Source: Siphonodentalium dalli
Taxonomy: Eukaryota; Mollusca; Scaphopoda; Gadilida; Siphonodentaliidae
Length of the DNA stretch: 64,000 bases
NCBI GenBank assembly: GCA_032622095.1
Contig: CP136064.1
Coordinates: forward strand, 186,001 to 250,000
Direction: 5' to 3'
Shown here: one piece after another, positions 14,301-28,252 of the stretch
How the letters are laid out: the number at the start of each line of letters is the position of its first letter
How positions within the stretch are numbered: position 1 is the stretch's first letter
Position numbers and translations under genes: made by a program
Notes under the pieces: generated by a model
Database searches by the model: none
The model's input: only the letters and a program-made list of their open reading frames with translations
Told to the model about the DNA's origin: nothing

Positions 14301-14972
14301 TAAGTTGAGAAACATCTGTTCCTTTAAACATACATTTGCATTCCAACATGAAGATATATATTTTCTGCAGTCATTGTAAATGACAACCCGATTCGGATAT
14401 GGCCAGATTTGACATGGCGCGGTATGGAGAAACATGCGCCAAATTGAAAATATCCAACCGTACTCCACCATGGAACCAGTCTATAGCAGATACCCCTTAA
14501 AGTTGGTGACTGTGTTACTTATGTCCCTTTAAGTTGAGATACATCTGTTCCTTTAAACATACATTTGCATTCCACCATGAAGATATATATTTTCTGCAGT
14601 CATTGTAAATGACAACCCGATTCGGATAGGGCCAGATTTGACATGACGCGGTATGGAGAAACATGCGCCAAATTGAAAATATCCAACCGTACTCCACCAT
14701 GGAATCAGTCTATAGCAGATACCCCTTTAAATTGGTGACTGTGTTACTTATGTCCCTTTAAGTTGAGATACATCTGTTCCTTTAAACATACATTTGCATT
14801 CCACCATGAAGATATATATTTTCTGCAGTCATTGTAAATGACAACCCGATTCGGATATGGCCAGATTTGACATGGCGTGGTAGGGAGAAACATGCGCCAA
14901 ATTGAAAATATCCAACAGTACTCCACCATGGAACCAGTCTATAGCAGATACCCCTTAAAGTTGGTGACTGTG
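11309..14972 (-). repeat. 8-monomer higher-order repeat, 1832 bp, two tandem copies
   Basis: Copy 1 is 11309-13140 and copy 2 is 13141-14972. All eight monomers recur in order, with their GCGCAAAATTG, CCAAAATGAAG, CAACATGAAG, and GATAGGGCC plus GACATGACGCGG types. The singular variant CCCTTTAAAGATGG occurs at G 12441 and G 14273, 1832 bp apart, and again at G 18395. The copies look nearly identical; one difference is GAGAAACATC at 14309. The unit carries no insertion or gene. Confidence 0.88.
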
Positions 14973-15430
14973 TTACTTATGTTCCTTTAAGTTGAGATAC
15001 ATCTGTTTCTTTAAACATACATTTGCATTCCAACATGAAGATATTTATTTTCTGTAGTCATTGTAAATGACAACCCGAATCGGATATGGCCAGATTTGAC
15101 ATGGCGCGGTATGGAGAAACATGCGCCAAATAGAAAATATCCAACCGTACTCCACCATGGAACCAGTCTATAGCAGATACCCCTTAAAGTTGGTGACTGT
15201 GTTACTTATGTCCCTTTAAGTTGAGATACATCTGTTCCTTTAAACATACATTTGCATTCCAACATGAAGATATTTATTTTCTGTAGTCATTGTAAATGAC
15301 AACCCGATTCGGATATGGCCAGATTTGACATGGCGCGGTATGGAGAAACATGCGCCAAATAGAAAATATCCAACCGTACTCCACCATGGAACCAGTCTAA
15401 ATCAGACACCTCTTTAAGTTGGTGACTGTG

Positions 15431-18400
15431 TTACTTATGTTCCTTTAAGTTGAGATACATCTGTTCCTTTAAACATACATTTGCATTCCAACATGAAGAT
15501 ATTTGTTTTCTGCAGTCATTGTAAATGACAACCCGATTCGGATATGGCCAGATTTGACATGGCGCGGTATGGAGAAACATGCGCAAAATTGAAAATATCC
15601 AACCGTACTCCACCATGTAACCAGTCTATAGCAGATACCCCTTAAAGTTGGTGACTGTGTTACTTATGTCCCTTTAAGTTGAGATACATCTGTTCCTTTA
15701 AACATACATTTGCATTCCAACATGAAGATATATATTTTCTGCAGTCATTGTAAATGACAACCCGATTCGGATATGGCCAGATTTGACATGGCGCGGTATG
15801 GAGAAACATGCGCAAAATTGAAAATATCCAACCGTACTCCACCATGTAACCAGTCTATAGCAGATACCCCTTAAAGTTGGTGACGGTGTTACTTATGTCC
15901 CTTTAAGTTGAGATACATCTGTTCCTTTAAACATACATTTGCATTCCAACATGAAGATATATATTTTCTGCAGTCATTGTAAATGACAACCCGATTCGGA
16001 TATGGCCAGATTTGACATGGCGCGGTATGGAGAAACATGCGCCAAATTGAAAATATCCAACCGTACTCCACCATGGAACCAGTCTATAGCAGATACCCCT
16101 TAAAGTTGGTGACTGTGTTACTTATGTCCCTTTAAGTTGAGATACATCTGTTCCTTTAAACATACATTTGCATTCCACCATGAAGATATATATTTTCTGC
16201 AGTCATTGTAAATGACAACCCGATTCGGATATGGCCAGATTTGACATGGCGCGGTATGGAGAAACATGCGCAAAATTGAAAATATCCAACCGTACTCCAC
16301 CATGTAACCAGTCTATAGCAGATACCCCTTAAAGTTGGTGACTGTGTTACTTATGTCCCTTTAAGTTGAGATACATCTGTTCCTTTAAACATACATTTGC
16401 ATTCCAACATGAAGATATATATTTTCTGCAGTCATTGTAAATGACAACCCGATTCGGATATGGCCAGATTTGACATGGCGCGGTATGGAGAAACATGCGC
16501 AAAATTGAAAATATCCAACCGTACTCCACCATGTAACCAGTCTATAGCAGATACCCCTTAAAGTTGGTGACGGTGTTACTTATGTCCCTTTAAGTTGAGA
16601 TACATCTGTTCCTTTAAACATACATTTGCATTCCAAAATGAAGATATATATTTTCTGCAGTCATTGTAAATGACAACCCGATTCGGATATGGCCAGATTT
16701 GACATGGCGCGGTATGGAGAAACATGCGCCAAATAGAAAATATCCAACCGTACTCCACCATGGAACCAGTCTATAGCAGATACCCCTTAAAGTTGGTGAC
16801 TGTGTTACTTATGTCCCTTTAAGTTGAGATACATCTGTTCCTTTAAACATACATTTGCATTCCAACATGAAGATATTTATTTTCTGTAGTCATTGTAAAT
16901 GACAACCCGATTCGGATATGGCCAGATTTGACATGGCGCGGTATGGAGAAACATGCGCCAAATAGAAAATATCCAACCGTACTCCACCATGGAACCAGTC
17001 TAAATCAGACACCTCTTTAAGTTGGTGACTGTGTTACTTATGTTCCTTTAAGTTGAGATACATCTGTTCCTTTAAACATACATTTGCATTCCAACATGAA
17101 GATATTTGTTTTCTGCAGTCATTGTAAATGACAACCCGATTCGGATATGGCCAGATTTGACATGGCGCGGTATGGAGAAACATGCGCAAAATTGAAAATA
17201 TCCAACCGTACTCCACCATGTAACCAGTCTATAGCAGATACCCCTTAAAGTTGGTGACTGTGTTACTTATGTCCCTTTAAGTTGAGATACATCTGTTCCT
17301 TTAAACATACATTTGCATTCCAACATGAAGATATATATTTTCTGCAGTCATTGTAAATGACAACCCGATTCGGATATGGCCAGATTTGACATGGCGCGGT
17401 ATGGAGAAACATGCGCAAAATTGAAAATATCCAACCGTACTCCACCATGTAACCAGTCTATAGCAGATACCCCTTAAAGTTGGTGACGGTGTTACTTATG
17501 TCCCTTTAAGTTGAGATACATCTGTTCCTTTAAACATACATTTGCATTCCAACATGAAGATATATATTTTCTGCAGTCATTGTAAATGACAACCCGATTC
17601 GGATATGGCCAGATTTGACATGGCGCGGTATGGAGAAACATGCGCCAAATTGAAAATATCCAACCGTACTCCACCATGGAACCAGTCTATAGCAGATACC
17701 CCTTAAAGTTGGTGACTGTGTTACTTATGTCCCTTTAAGTTGAGATACATCTGTTCCTTTAAACATACATTTGCATTCCACCATGAAGATATATATTTTC
17801 TGCAGTCATTGTAAATGACAACCCGATTCGGATATGGCCAGATTTGACATGGCGCGGTATGGAGAAACATGCGCAAAATTGAAAATATCCAACCGTACTC
17901 CACCATGTAACCAGTCTATAGCAGATACCCCTTAAAGTTGGTGACTGTGTTACTTATGTCCCTTTAAGTTGAGATACATCTGTTCCTTTAAACATACATT
18001 TGCATTCCAACATGAAGATATATATTTTCTGCAGTCATTGTAAATGACAACCCGATTCGGATATGGCCAGATTTGACATGGCGCGGTATGGAGAAACATG
18101 CGCAAAATTGAAAATATCCAACCGTACTCCACCATGTAACCAGTCTATAGCAGATACCCCTTAAAGTTGGTGACGGTGTTACTTATGTCCCTTTAAGTTG
18201 AGATACATCTGTTCCTTTAAACATACATTTGCATTCCAAAATGAAGATATATATTTTCTGCAGTCATTGTAAATGACAACCCGATTCGGATATGGCCAGA
18301 TTTGACATGGCGCGGTATGGAGAAACATGCGCCAAATTGAAAATATCCAACCGTACTCCACCATGGAACCAGTCTATAGCAGATACCCTTTAAAGATGGT

Positions 18401-18636
18401 GACTGTGTTACTTATGTCCCTTTAAGTTGAGATACATCTGTTCCTTTAAACATACATTTGCATTCCAACATGAAGATATATATTTTCTGCAGTCATTGTA
18501 AATGACAACCCGATTCGGATATGGCCAGATTTGACATGGCGCGGTATGGAGAAACATGCGCCAAATTGAAAATATCCAACCGTACTCCACCATGGAACCA
18601 GTCTATAGCAGATACCCCTTAAAGTTGGTGACTGTG
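15431..18636 (-). repeat. 7-monomer higher-order repeat, 1603 bp, two tandem copies
   Basis: Copies 15431-17033 and 17034-18636 both open with a TTTGTTTTCTGCAG monomer followed by the same series of GCGCAAAATTG and CCAAAATGAAG monomers. TTTGTTTTCTGCAG is a variant in which the usual TAA stop of the closed subfamily has become CAA. The unit is clearly related to the 8-monomer unit just upstream but is one monomer shorter in spacing, as expected from unequal exchange in a different register. Confidence 0.82.
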
Positions 18637-19006
18637 TTACTTATGTCCCTTTAAGTTGAGATACATCTGTTCCTTTAAACATACATTTGCATTCTACCAT
18701 GAAGATATATATTTTCTGCAGTCATTGTAAATGACAACCCGATTCGGATAGGGCCAGATTTGACATGACGCGGTATGGAGAAACATGCGCCAAATTGAAA
18801 ATATCCAACCGTACTCCACCATGGAACCAGTCTATAGCAGATACCCCTTTAAATTGGTGACTGTGTTACTTATGTCCCTTTAAGTTGAGATACATCTGTT
18901 CCTTTAAACATACATTTGCATTCCACCATGAAGATATATATTTTCTGCAGTCATTGTAAATGACAACCCGATTCGGATATGGCCAGATTTGACATGGCGC
19001 GGTATG

Positions 19007-20380
19007 GAGAAAAATGCGCCAAATTGAAAATATCCAACAGTACTCCACCATGGAACCAGTCTATAGCAGATACCCCTTAAAGTTGGTGACTGTGTTACTT
19101 ATGTCCCTTTAAGTTGAGATACATCTGTTCCTTTAAACATACATTTGCATTCCAACATGAAGATATTTATTTTCTGTAGTCATTGTAAATGACAACCCGA
19201 TTCGGATATGGCCAGATTTGACATGGCGCGGTAGGGAGAAACATGCGCCCAATTGAAAATATCCAACCGTACTCCACCATGGAACCAGTCTATAGCAGAT
19301 ACCCCTTAAAGTTGGTGACTGTGTTACTTATGTCCCTTTAAGTTGAGATACATCTGTTCCTCTAAACATACATTTGCATTCCAACATGAAGATATTTATT
19401 TTCTGTAGTCATTGTAAATGACAACCCGATTCGGATATGGTTAGATTTGACATGGCGCGGTATGGAGAAACATGCGCCAAGTAGAAAATATCCAACCGTA
19501 CTCCACCATGGAACCAGTCTAAATCAGACACCTCTTTAAGTTGGTGACTGTGTTACTTATGTCCCTTTAAGTTGAGATACATCTGTTCCTTTAAACATAC
19601 ATTTGCATTCCAACATGAAGATATTTATTTTCTGCAGTCATTGTAAATGACAACCCGATTCGGATATGGCCAGATTTGACATGGCGCGGTATGGAGAAAA
19701 ATGCGCCAAATTGAAAATATCCAACAGTACTCCACCATGGAACCAGTCTATAGCAGATACCCCTTAAAGTTGGTGACTGTGTTACTTATGTCCCTTTAAG
19801 TTGAGATACATCTGTTCCTTTAAACATACATTTGCATTCCAACATGAAGATATTTATTTTCTGTAGTCATTGTAAATGACAACCCGATTCGGATATGGCC
19901 AGATTTGACATGGCGCGGTAGGGAGAAACATGCGCCCAATTGAAAATATCCAACCGTACTCCACCATGGAACCAGTCTATAGCAGATACCCCTTAAAGTT
20001 GGTGACTGTGTTACTTATGTCCCTTTAAGTTGAGATACATCTGTTCCTCTAAACATACATTTGCATTCCAACATGAAGATATTTATTTTCTGTAGTCATT
20101 GTAAATGACAACCCGATTCGGATATGGTTAGATTTGACATGGCGCGGTATGGAGAAACATGCGCCAAGTAGAAAATATCCAACCGTACTCCACCATGGAA
20201 CCAGTCTAAATCAGACACCTCTTTAAGTTGGTGACTGTGTTACTTATGTCCCTTTAAGTTGAGATACATCTGTTCCTTTAAACATACATTTGCATTCCAA
20301 CATGAAGATATTTATTTTCTGCAGTCATTGTAAATGACAACCCGATTCGGATATGGCCAGATTTGACATGGCGCGGTATG
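19007..20380 (-). repeat. 3-monomer tandem duplication, 687 bp
   Basis: The segment starting at GAGAAAAATGCGCC (19007) starts again at 19694, 687 bp later, with all markers repeated in order. These are TAGGGAGAAACATGCGCCC, CTCTAAACATAC, the unusual ATATGGTTAGATTTG, and the TAAATCAGACACCTC monomer. I saw no difference between the two copies at these markers, so the duplication is probably recent. Confidence 0.87.
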
Positions 20381-20468
20381 GAGAAACATGCGCAAAATTG
20401 AAAATATCCAACCGTACTCCACCATGTAACCAGTCTATAGCAGATACCCCTTCAAGTTGGTGACGGTG

Positions 20469-23400
20469 TTACTTATGTCCCTTTAAGTTGAGATACATCT
20501 GTTCCTTTAAACATTCATTTGCATTCCAACATGAAGATATATATTTTCTGCAGTCATTGTAAATGACAACCCGATTCGGATATGGCCAGATTTGACATGG
20601 CGCGGTATGGAGAAACATGCGCCAAATTGAAAATATCCAACCGTACTCCACCATGGAACCAGTCTATAGCAGATACCCCTTAAAGTTGGTGACTGTGTTA
20701 CTTATGTCCCTTTAAGTTGAGATACATCTGTTCCTTTAAACATACATTTGCATTCCACCATAAAGATATATATTTTCTGCAGTCATTGTAAATGACAACC
20801 CGATTCGGATAGGGCCAGATTTGACATGGCGCGGTATGGAGAAACATGCGCCAAATTGAAAATATCCAACCGTACTCCACCATGGAACCAGTCTATAGCA
20901 GATACCCCTTTAAGTTGGTGACTGTGTTACTTATGTCCCTTTAAGTTGAGATACATCTGTTCCTCTAAACATACATTTGCATTCCACCATGAAGATATAT
21001 ATTTTCTGCAGTCATTGTAAATGACAACCCGATTCGGATATGGCCAGATTTGACATGGCGCGGTATGGAGAAACATGCGCCAAATTGAAAATATCCAACC
21101 GTACTCCACCATGGAACCAGTCTATAGCAGATACCCCTTTAAGTGGGTGACTGTGTTACTTATGTCCCTTTAAGTTGAGATACATCTGTTCCTTTAAACA
21201 TACATTTGCTTTCCAACATGAAGATATTTATTTTCTGTAGTCATTGTAAATGACAACCCGATTCGGATATGGCCAGATTTGACATTGCGCGGTAGGGAGA
21301 AACATGCGCCAAATTGAAAATATCCAACAGTACTCCACCATGGAACCAGTCTATAGCAGATACCCCTTAAAGTTGGTGACTGTGTTACTTATGTCCCTTT
21401 AAGTTGAGATACATCTGTTTCTTTAAACATACATTTGCATTCCAACATGAAGATATTTATTTTCTGTAGTCATTGTAAATGACAACCCGATTCGGATATG
21501 GCCAGATTTGACATGACGCGGTAGGGAGAAACATGCGCCAAATTGAAAATATCCAACAGTACTCCACCATGGAACCAGTCTATAGCAGATACCCCTTAAA
21601 GTTGGTGACGTGTTACTTATGTCCCTTTAAGTTGAGATACATCTGTTCCTTTAAACATACATTTGCATTCCAACATGAAGATATTTATTTTCTGTAGTCA
21701 TTGTAAATGACAACCCGATTCGGATATGGCCAGATTTGACATGGCGCGGTATGGAGAAACATGCGCCAAATAGAAAATATCCAACCGTACTCCACCATGG
21801 AACCAGTCTATAGCAGATACCCCTTAAAGTTGGTGACTGTGTTACTTATGTCCCTTTAAGTTGATATACATCTGTTCCTCTAAACATACATTTGCATTCC
21901 AAAATGAAGATATTTATTTTCTGTAGTCATTGTAAATGACAACCCGATTCGGATAGGGCCAGATTTGACATGGCGCGGTATGGAGAAACATGCGCCAAGT
22001 AGAAAATATCCAACCGTACTCCACCATGGAACCAGTCTAAATCAGACACCTCTTTAAGTTGGTGACTGTGTTACTTATGTCCCTTTAAGTTGAGATACAT
22101 CTGTTCCTTTAAACATACATTTGCATTCCAACATGAAGATATTTATTTTCTGCAGTCATTGTAAATGACAACCCGATTCGGATATGGCCAGATTTGACAT
22201 GGCGCGGTAGGGAGAAACATGCGCCCAATTGAAAATATCCAACCGTACTCCACCATGGAACCAGTCTATAGCAGATACCCCTTAAAGTTGGTGACTGTGT
22301 TACTTATGTCCCTTTAAGTTGAGATACATCTGTTCCTCTAAACATACATTTGCATTCCAACATGAAGATATTTATTTTCTGTAGTCATTGTAAATGACAA
22401 CCCGATTCGGATATGGTTAGATTTGACATGGCGCGGTATGGAGAAACATGCGCCAAGTAGAAAATATCCAACCGTACTCCACCATGGAACCAGTCTAAAT
22501 CAGACACCTCTTTAAGTTGGTGACTGTGTTACTTATGTCCCTTTAAGTTGAGATACATCTGTTCCTTTAAACATACATTTGCATTCCAACATGAAGATAT
22601 TTATTTTCTGCAGTCATTGTAAATGACAACCCGATTCGGATATGGCCAGATTTGACATGGCGCGGTATGGAGAAACATGCGCAAAATTGAAAATATCCAA
22701 CCGTACTCCACCATGTAACCAGTCTATAGCAGATACCCCTTCAAGTTGGTGACGGTGTTACTTATGTCCCTTTAAGTTGAGATACATCTGTTCCTTTAAA
22801 CATTCATTTGCATTCCAACATGAAGATATATATTTTCTGCAGTCATTGTAAATGACAACCCGATTCGGATATGGCCAGATTTGACATGGCGCGGTATGGA
22901 GAAACATGCGCCAAATTGAAAATATCCAACCGTACTCCACCATGGAACCAGTCTATAGCAGATACCCCTTAAAGTTGGTGACTGTGTTACTTATGTCCCT
23001 TTAAGTTGAGATACATCTGTTCCTTTAAACATACATTTGCATTCCACCATAAAGATATATATTTTCTGCAGTCATTGTAAATGACAACCCGATTCGGATA
23101 GGGCCAGATTTGACATGGCGCGGTATGGAGAAACATGCGCCAAATTGAAAATATCCAACCGTACTCCACCATGGAACCAGTCTATAGCAGATACCCCTTT
23201 AAGTTGGTGACTGTGTTACTTATGTCCCTTTAAGTTGAGATACATCTGTTCCTCTAAACATACATTTGCATTCCACCATGAAGATATATATTTTCTGCAG
23301 TCATTGTAAATGACAACCCGATTCGGATATGGCCAGATTTGACATGGCGCGGTATGGAGAAACATGCGCCAAATTGAAAATATCCAACCGTACTCCACCA

Positions 23401-25690
23401 TGGAACCAGTCTATAGCAGATACCCCTTTAAGTGGGTGACTGTGTTACTTATGTCCCTTTAAGTTGAGATACATCTGTTCCTTTAAACATACATTTGCAT
23501 TCCACCATGAAGATATATATTTTCTGCAGTCATTGTAAATGACAACCCGATTCGGATATGGCCAGATTTGACATGGCGCGGTATGGAGAAACATGCGCCA
23601 AATTGAAAATATCCAACCGTACTCCACCATGGAACCAGCCTATAGCAGATACCCCTTAAAGTTGGTGACTGTGTTACTTATGTCCCTTTAAGTTGAGATA
23701 CATCTGTTCCTTTAAACATACATTTGCATTCCAACATGAAGATATATATTTTCTGCAGTCATTGTAAATGACAACCCGATTCAGATATGGCCAGATTTGA
23801 CATGGCGCGGTATGGAGAAACATGCGCCAAATTGAAAATATCCAACCGTACTCCACCATGGAACCAGTCTATAGCAGATACCCCTTAAAGTTGGTGACTG
23901 TGTTACTTATGTCCCTTTAAGTTGATATACATCTGTTCCTCTAAACATACATTTGCATTCCAAAATGAAGATATTTATTTTCTGTAGTCATTGTAAATGA
24001 CAACCCGATTCGGATAGGGCCAGATTTGACATGGCGCGGTATGGAGAAACATGCGCCAAGTAGAAAATATCCAACCGTACTCCACCATGGAACCAGTCTA
24101 AACCAGACACCTCTTTAAGTTGGTGACTGTGTTACTTATGTCCCTTTAAGTTGAGATACATCTGTTCCTTTAAACATACATTTGCATTCCAACATGAAGA
24201 TATTTATTTTCTGCAGTCATTGTAAATGACAACCCGATTCGGATATGGCCAGATTTGACATGGCGCGGTATGGAGAAACATGCGCAAAATTGAAAATATC
24301 CAACCGTACTCCACCATGTAACCAGTCTATAGCAGATACCCCTTCAAGTTGGTGACGGTGTTACTTATGTCCCTTTAAGTTGAGATACATCTGTTCCTTT
24401 AAACATTCATTTGCATTCCAACATGAAGATATATATTTTCTGCAGTCATTGTAAATGACAACCCGATTCGGATATGGCCAGATTTGACATGGCGCGGTAT
24501 GGAGAAACATGCGCCAAATTGAAAATATCCAACCGTACTCCACCATGGAACCAGTCTATAGCAGATACCCCTTTAAGTGGGTGACTGTGTTACTTATGTC
24601 CCTTTAAGTTGAGATACATCTGTTCCTTTAAACATACATTTGCTTTCCAACATGAAGATATTTATTTTCTGTAGTCATTGTAAATGACAACCCGATTCGG
24701 ATATGGCCAGATTTGACATTGCGCGGTAGGGAGAAACATGCGCCAAATTGAAAATATCCAACAGTACTCCACCATGGAACCAGTCTATAGCAGATACCCC
24801 TTAAAGTTGGTGACTGTGTTACTTATGTCCCTTTAAGTTGAGATACATCTGTTTCTTTAAACATACATTTGCATTCCAACATGAAGATATTTATTTTCTG
24901 TAGTCATTGTAAATCACAACCCGATTCGGATATGGCCAGATTTGACATGACGCGGTAGGGAGAAACATGCGCCAAATTGAAAATATCCAACAGTACTCCA
25001 CCATGGAACCAGTCTATAGCAGATACCCCTTAAAGTTGGTGACGTGTTACTTATGTCCCTTTAAGTTGAGATACATCTGTTCCTTTAAACATACATTTGC
25101 ATTCCAACATGAAGATATTTATTTTCTGTAGTCATTGTAAATGACAACCCGATTCGGATATGGCCAGATTTGACATGGCGCGGTATGGAGAAACATGCGC
25201 CAAATAGAAAATATCCAACCGTACTCCACCATGGAACCAGTCTATAGCAGATACCCCTTAAAGTTGGTGACTGTGTTACTTATGTCCCTTTAAGTTGATA
25301 TACATCTGTTCCTCTAAACATACATTTGCATTCCAAAATGAAGATATTTATTTTCTGTAGTCATTGTAAATGACAACCCGATTCGGATATGGCCAGATTT
25401 GACATGGCGCGGTATGGAGAAACATGCGCCAAGTAGAAAATATCCAACCGTACTCCACCATGGAACCAGTCTAAATCAGACACCTCTTTAAGTTGGTGAC
25501 TGTGTTACTTATGTCCCTTTAAGTTGAGATACATCTGTTCCTTTAAACATACATTTGCATTCCACAATGAAGATATATATTTTCTGCAGTCATTGTAAAT
25601 GACAACCCGATTCGGATATGGCCAGATTTGACATGGCGCGGTATGGAGAAACATGCGCCAAATTGAAAATATCCAACCGTACTCCACCAT
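20469..25690 (-). repeat. 1831-bp-type higher-order repeat, second locus (rearranged)
   Basis: The marker series of the 4.2-7.0 kb unit returns here. AAACATTCATTTGC monomers begin at 20469, 22758 and 24361. AAGTGGGTGAC recurs at 21142, 23431 and 24577, and GACGTGTTAC near 21608 and 25041. Spacings are irregular (2289 bp, 1603 bp), so the unit has been cut and rejoined. Monomers 23445-23859 carry CCAGCCTATAGC and GATTCAGATATGG, which reappear 8241 bp downstream. Confidence 0.75.
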
Positions 25691-25733
25691 GGAACCAGTC
25701 TATAGCAGATACCCCTTTAAATTGGTGACTGTG

Positions 25734-27522
25734 TTACTTATGTCCCTTTAAGTTGAGATACATCTGTTCCTTTAAACATACATTTGCATTCCACCATGAA
25801 GATATATATTTTCTGCAGTCATTGTAAATGACAACCCGATTCGGATATGGCCAGATTTGACATGGCGTGGTAGGGAGAAACATGCGCCAAATTGAAAATA
25901 TCCAACAGTACTCCACCATGGAACCAGTCTATAGCAGATACCCCTTAAAGTTGGTGACTGTGTTACTTATGTTCCTTTAAGTTGAGATACATCTGTTTCT
26001 TTAAACATACATTTGCATTCCAACATGAAGATATTTATTTTCTGTAGTCATTGTAAATGACAACCCGAATCGGATATGGCCAGATTTGACATGGCGCGGT
26101 ATGGAGAAACATGCGCCAAATAGAAAATATCCAACCGTACTCCACCATGGAACCAGTCTATAGCAGATACCCCTTAAAGTTGGTGACTGTGTTACTTATG
26201 TCCCTTTAAGTTGAGATACATCTGTTCCTTTAAACATACATTTGCATTCCAACATGAAGATATTTATTTTCTGTAGTCATTGTAAATGACAACCCGATTC
26301 GGATATGGCCAGATTTGACATGGCGCGGTATGGAGAAACATGCGCCAAATAGAAAATATCCAACCGTACTCCACCATGGAACCAGTCTAAATCAGACACC
26401 TCTTTAAGTTGGTGACTGTGTTACTTATGTTCCTTTAAGTTGAGATACATCTGTTCCTTTAAACATACATTTGCATTCCAACATGAAGATATTTGTTTTC
26501 TGCAGTCATTGTAAATGACAACCCGATTCGGATATGGCCAGATTTGACATGGCGCGGTATGGAGAAACATGCGCAAAATTGAAAATATCCAACCGTACTC
26601 CACCATGTAACCAGTCTATAGCAGATAGCCCTTAAAGTTGGTGACTGTGTTACTTATGTCCCTTTAAGTTGAGATACATCTGTTCCTTTAAACATACATT
26701 TGCATTCCACCATGAAGATATATATTTTCTGCAGTCATTGTAAATGACAACCCGATTCGGATATGGCCAGATTTGACATGGCGCGGTATGGAGAAACATG
26801 CGCAAAATTGAAAATATCAAACCGTACTCCACCATGTAACCAGTCTATAGCAGATACCCCTTAAAGTTGGTGACTGTGTTACTTATGTCCCTTTAAGTTG
26901 AGATACATCTGTTCCTTTAAACATACATTTGCATTCCAACATGAAGATATATATTTTCTGCAGTCATTGTAAATGACAACCCGATTCGGATATGGCCAGA
27001 TTTGACATGGCGCGGTATGGAGAAACATGCGCAAAATTGAAAATATCCAACCGTACTCCACCATGTAACCAGTCTACAGCAGATACCCCTTAAAGTTGGT
27101 GACGGTGTTACTTATGTCCCTTTAAGTTGAGATACATCTGTTCCTTTAAACATACATTTGCATTCCACCATGAAGATATATATTTTCTGCAGTCATTGTA
27201 AATGACAACCCGATTCGGATAGGGCCAGATTTGACATGACGCGGTATGGAGAAACATGCGCCAAATTGAAAATATCCAACCGTACTCCACCATGGAACCA
27301 GTCTATAGCAGATACCCCTTTAAATTGGTGACTGTGTTACTTATGTCCCTTTAAGTTGAGATACATCTGTTCCTTTAAACATACATTTGCATTCCACCAT
27401 GAAGATATATATTTTCTGCAGTCATTGTAAATGACAACCCGATTCGGATATGGCCAGATTTGACATGGCGCGGTATGGAGAAAAATGCGCCAAATTGAAA
27501 ATATCCAACAGTACTCCACCAT
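25734..27522 (-). repeat. Return of the 14.7-kb monomer series
   Basis: The variant CATGGCGTGGTAGGG at 25861-25875 copies that at 14871-14885, 10,990 bp upstream, and an earlier one at 10520. It is followed as before by the CTGTTTCTTTAAAC, TAAATCAGACACCTC and TTTGTTTTCTGCAG monomers (26421 here, 15431 upstream). The series ends in the GAGAAAAATGCGCC monomer at 27337, matching 18866. Confidence 0.75.
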
Positions 27523-28252
27523 GGAACCAGTCTATAGCAGATACCCCTTAAAGTTGGTGACTGTGTTACTTATGTCCCTTTAAGTTGAGATACATCTGTT
27601 CCTTTAAACATACATTTGCATTCCAACATGAAGATATTTATTTTCTGTAGTCATTGTAAATGACAACCCGATTCGGATATGGCCAGATTTGACATGGCGC
27701 GGTAGGGAGAAACATGCGCCCAATTGAAAATATCCAACCGTACTCCACCATGGAACCAGTCTATAGCAGATACCCCTTAAAGTTGGTGACTGTGTTACTT
27801 ATGTCCCTTTAAGTTGAGATACATCTGTTCCTCTAAACATACATTTGCATTCCAACATGAAGATATTTATTTTCTGTAGTCATTGTAAATGACAACCCGA
27901 TTCGGATATGGTTAGATTTGACATGGCGCGGTATGGAGAAACATGCGCCAAGTAGAAAATATCCAACCGTACTCCACCATGGAACCAGTCTAAATCAGAC
28001 ACCTCTTTAAGTTGGTGACTGTGTTACTTATGTCCCTTTAAGTTGAGATACATCTGTTCCTTTAAACATACATTTGCATTCCAACATGAAGATATTTATT
28101 TTCTGCAGTCATTGTAAATGACAACCCGATTCGGATATGGCCAGATTTGACATGGCGCGGTATGGAGAAACATGCGCAAAATTGAAAATATCCAACCGTA
28201 CTCCACCATGTAACCAGTCTATAGCAGATACCCCTTCAAGTTGGTGACGGTG

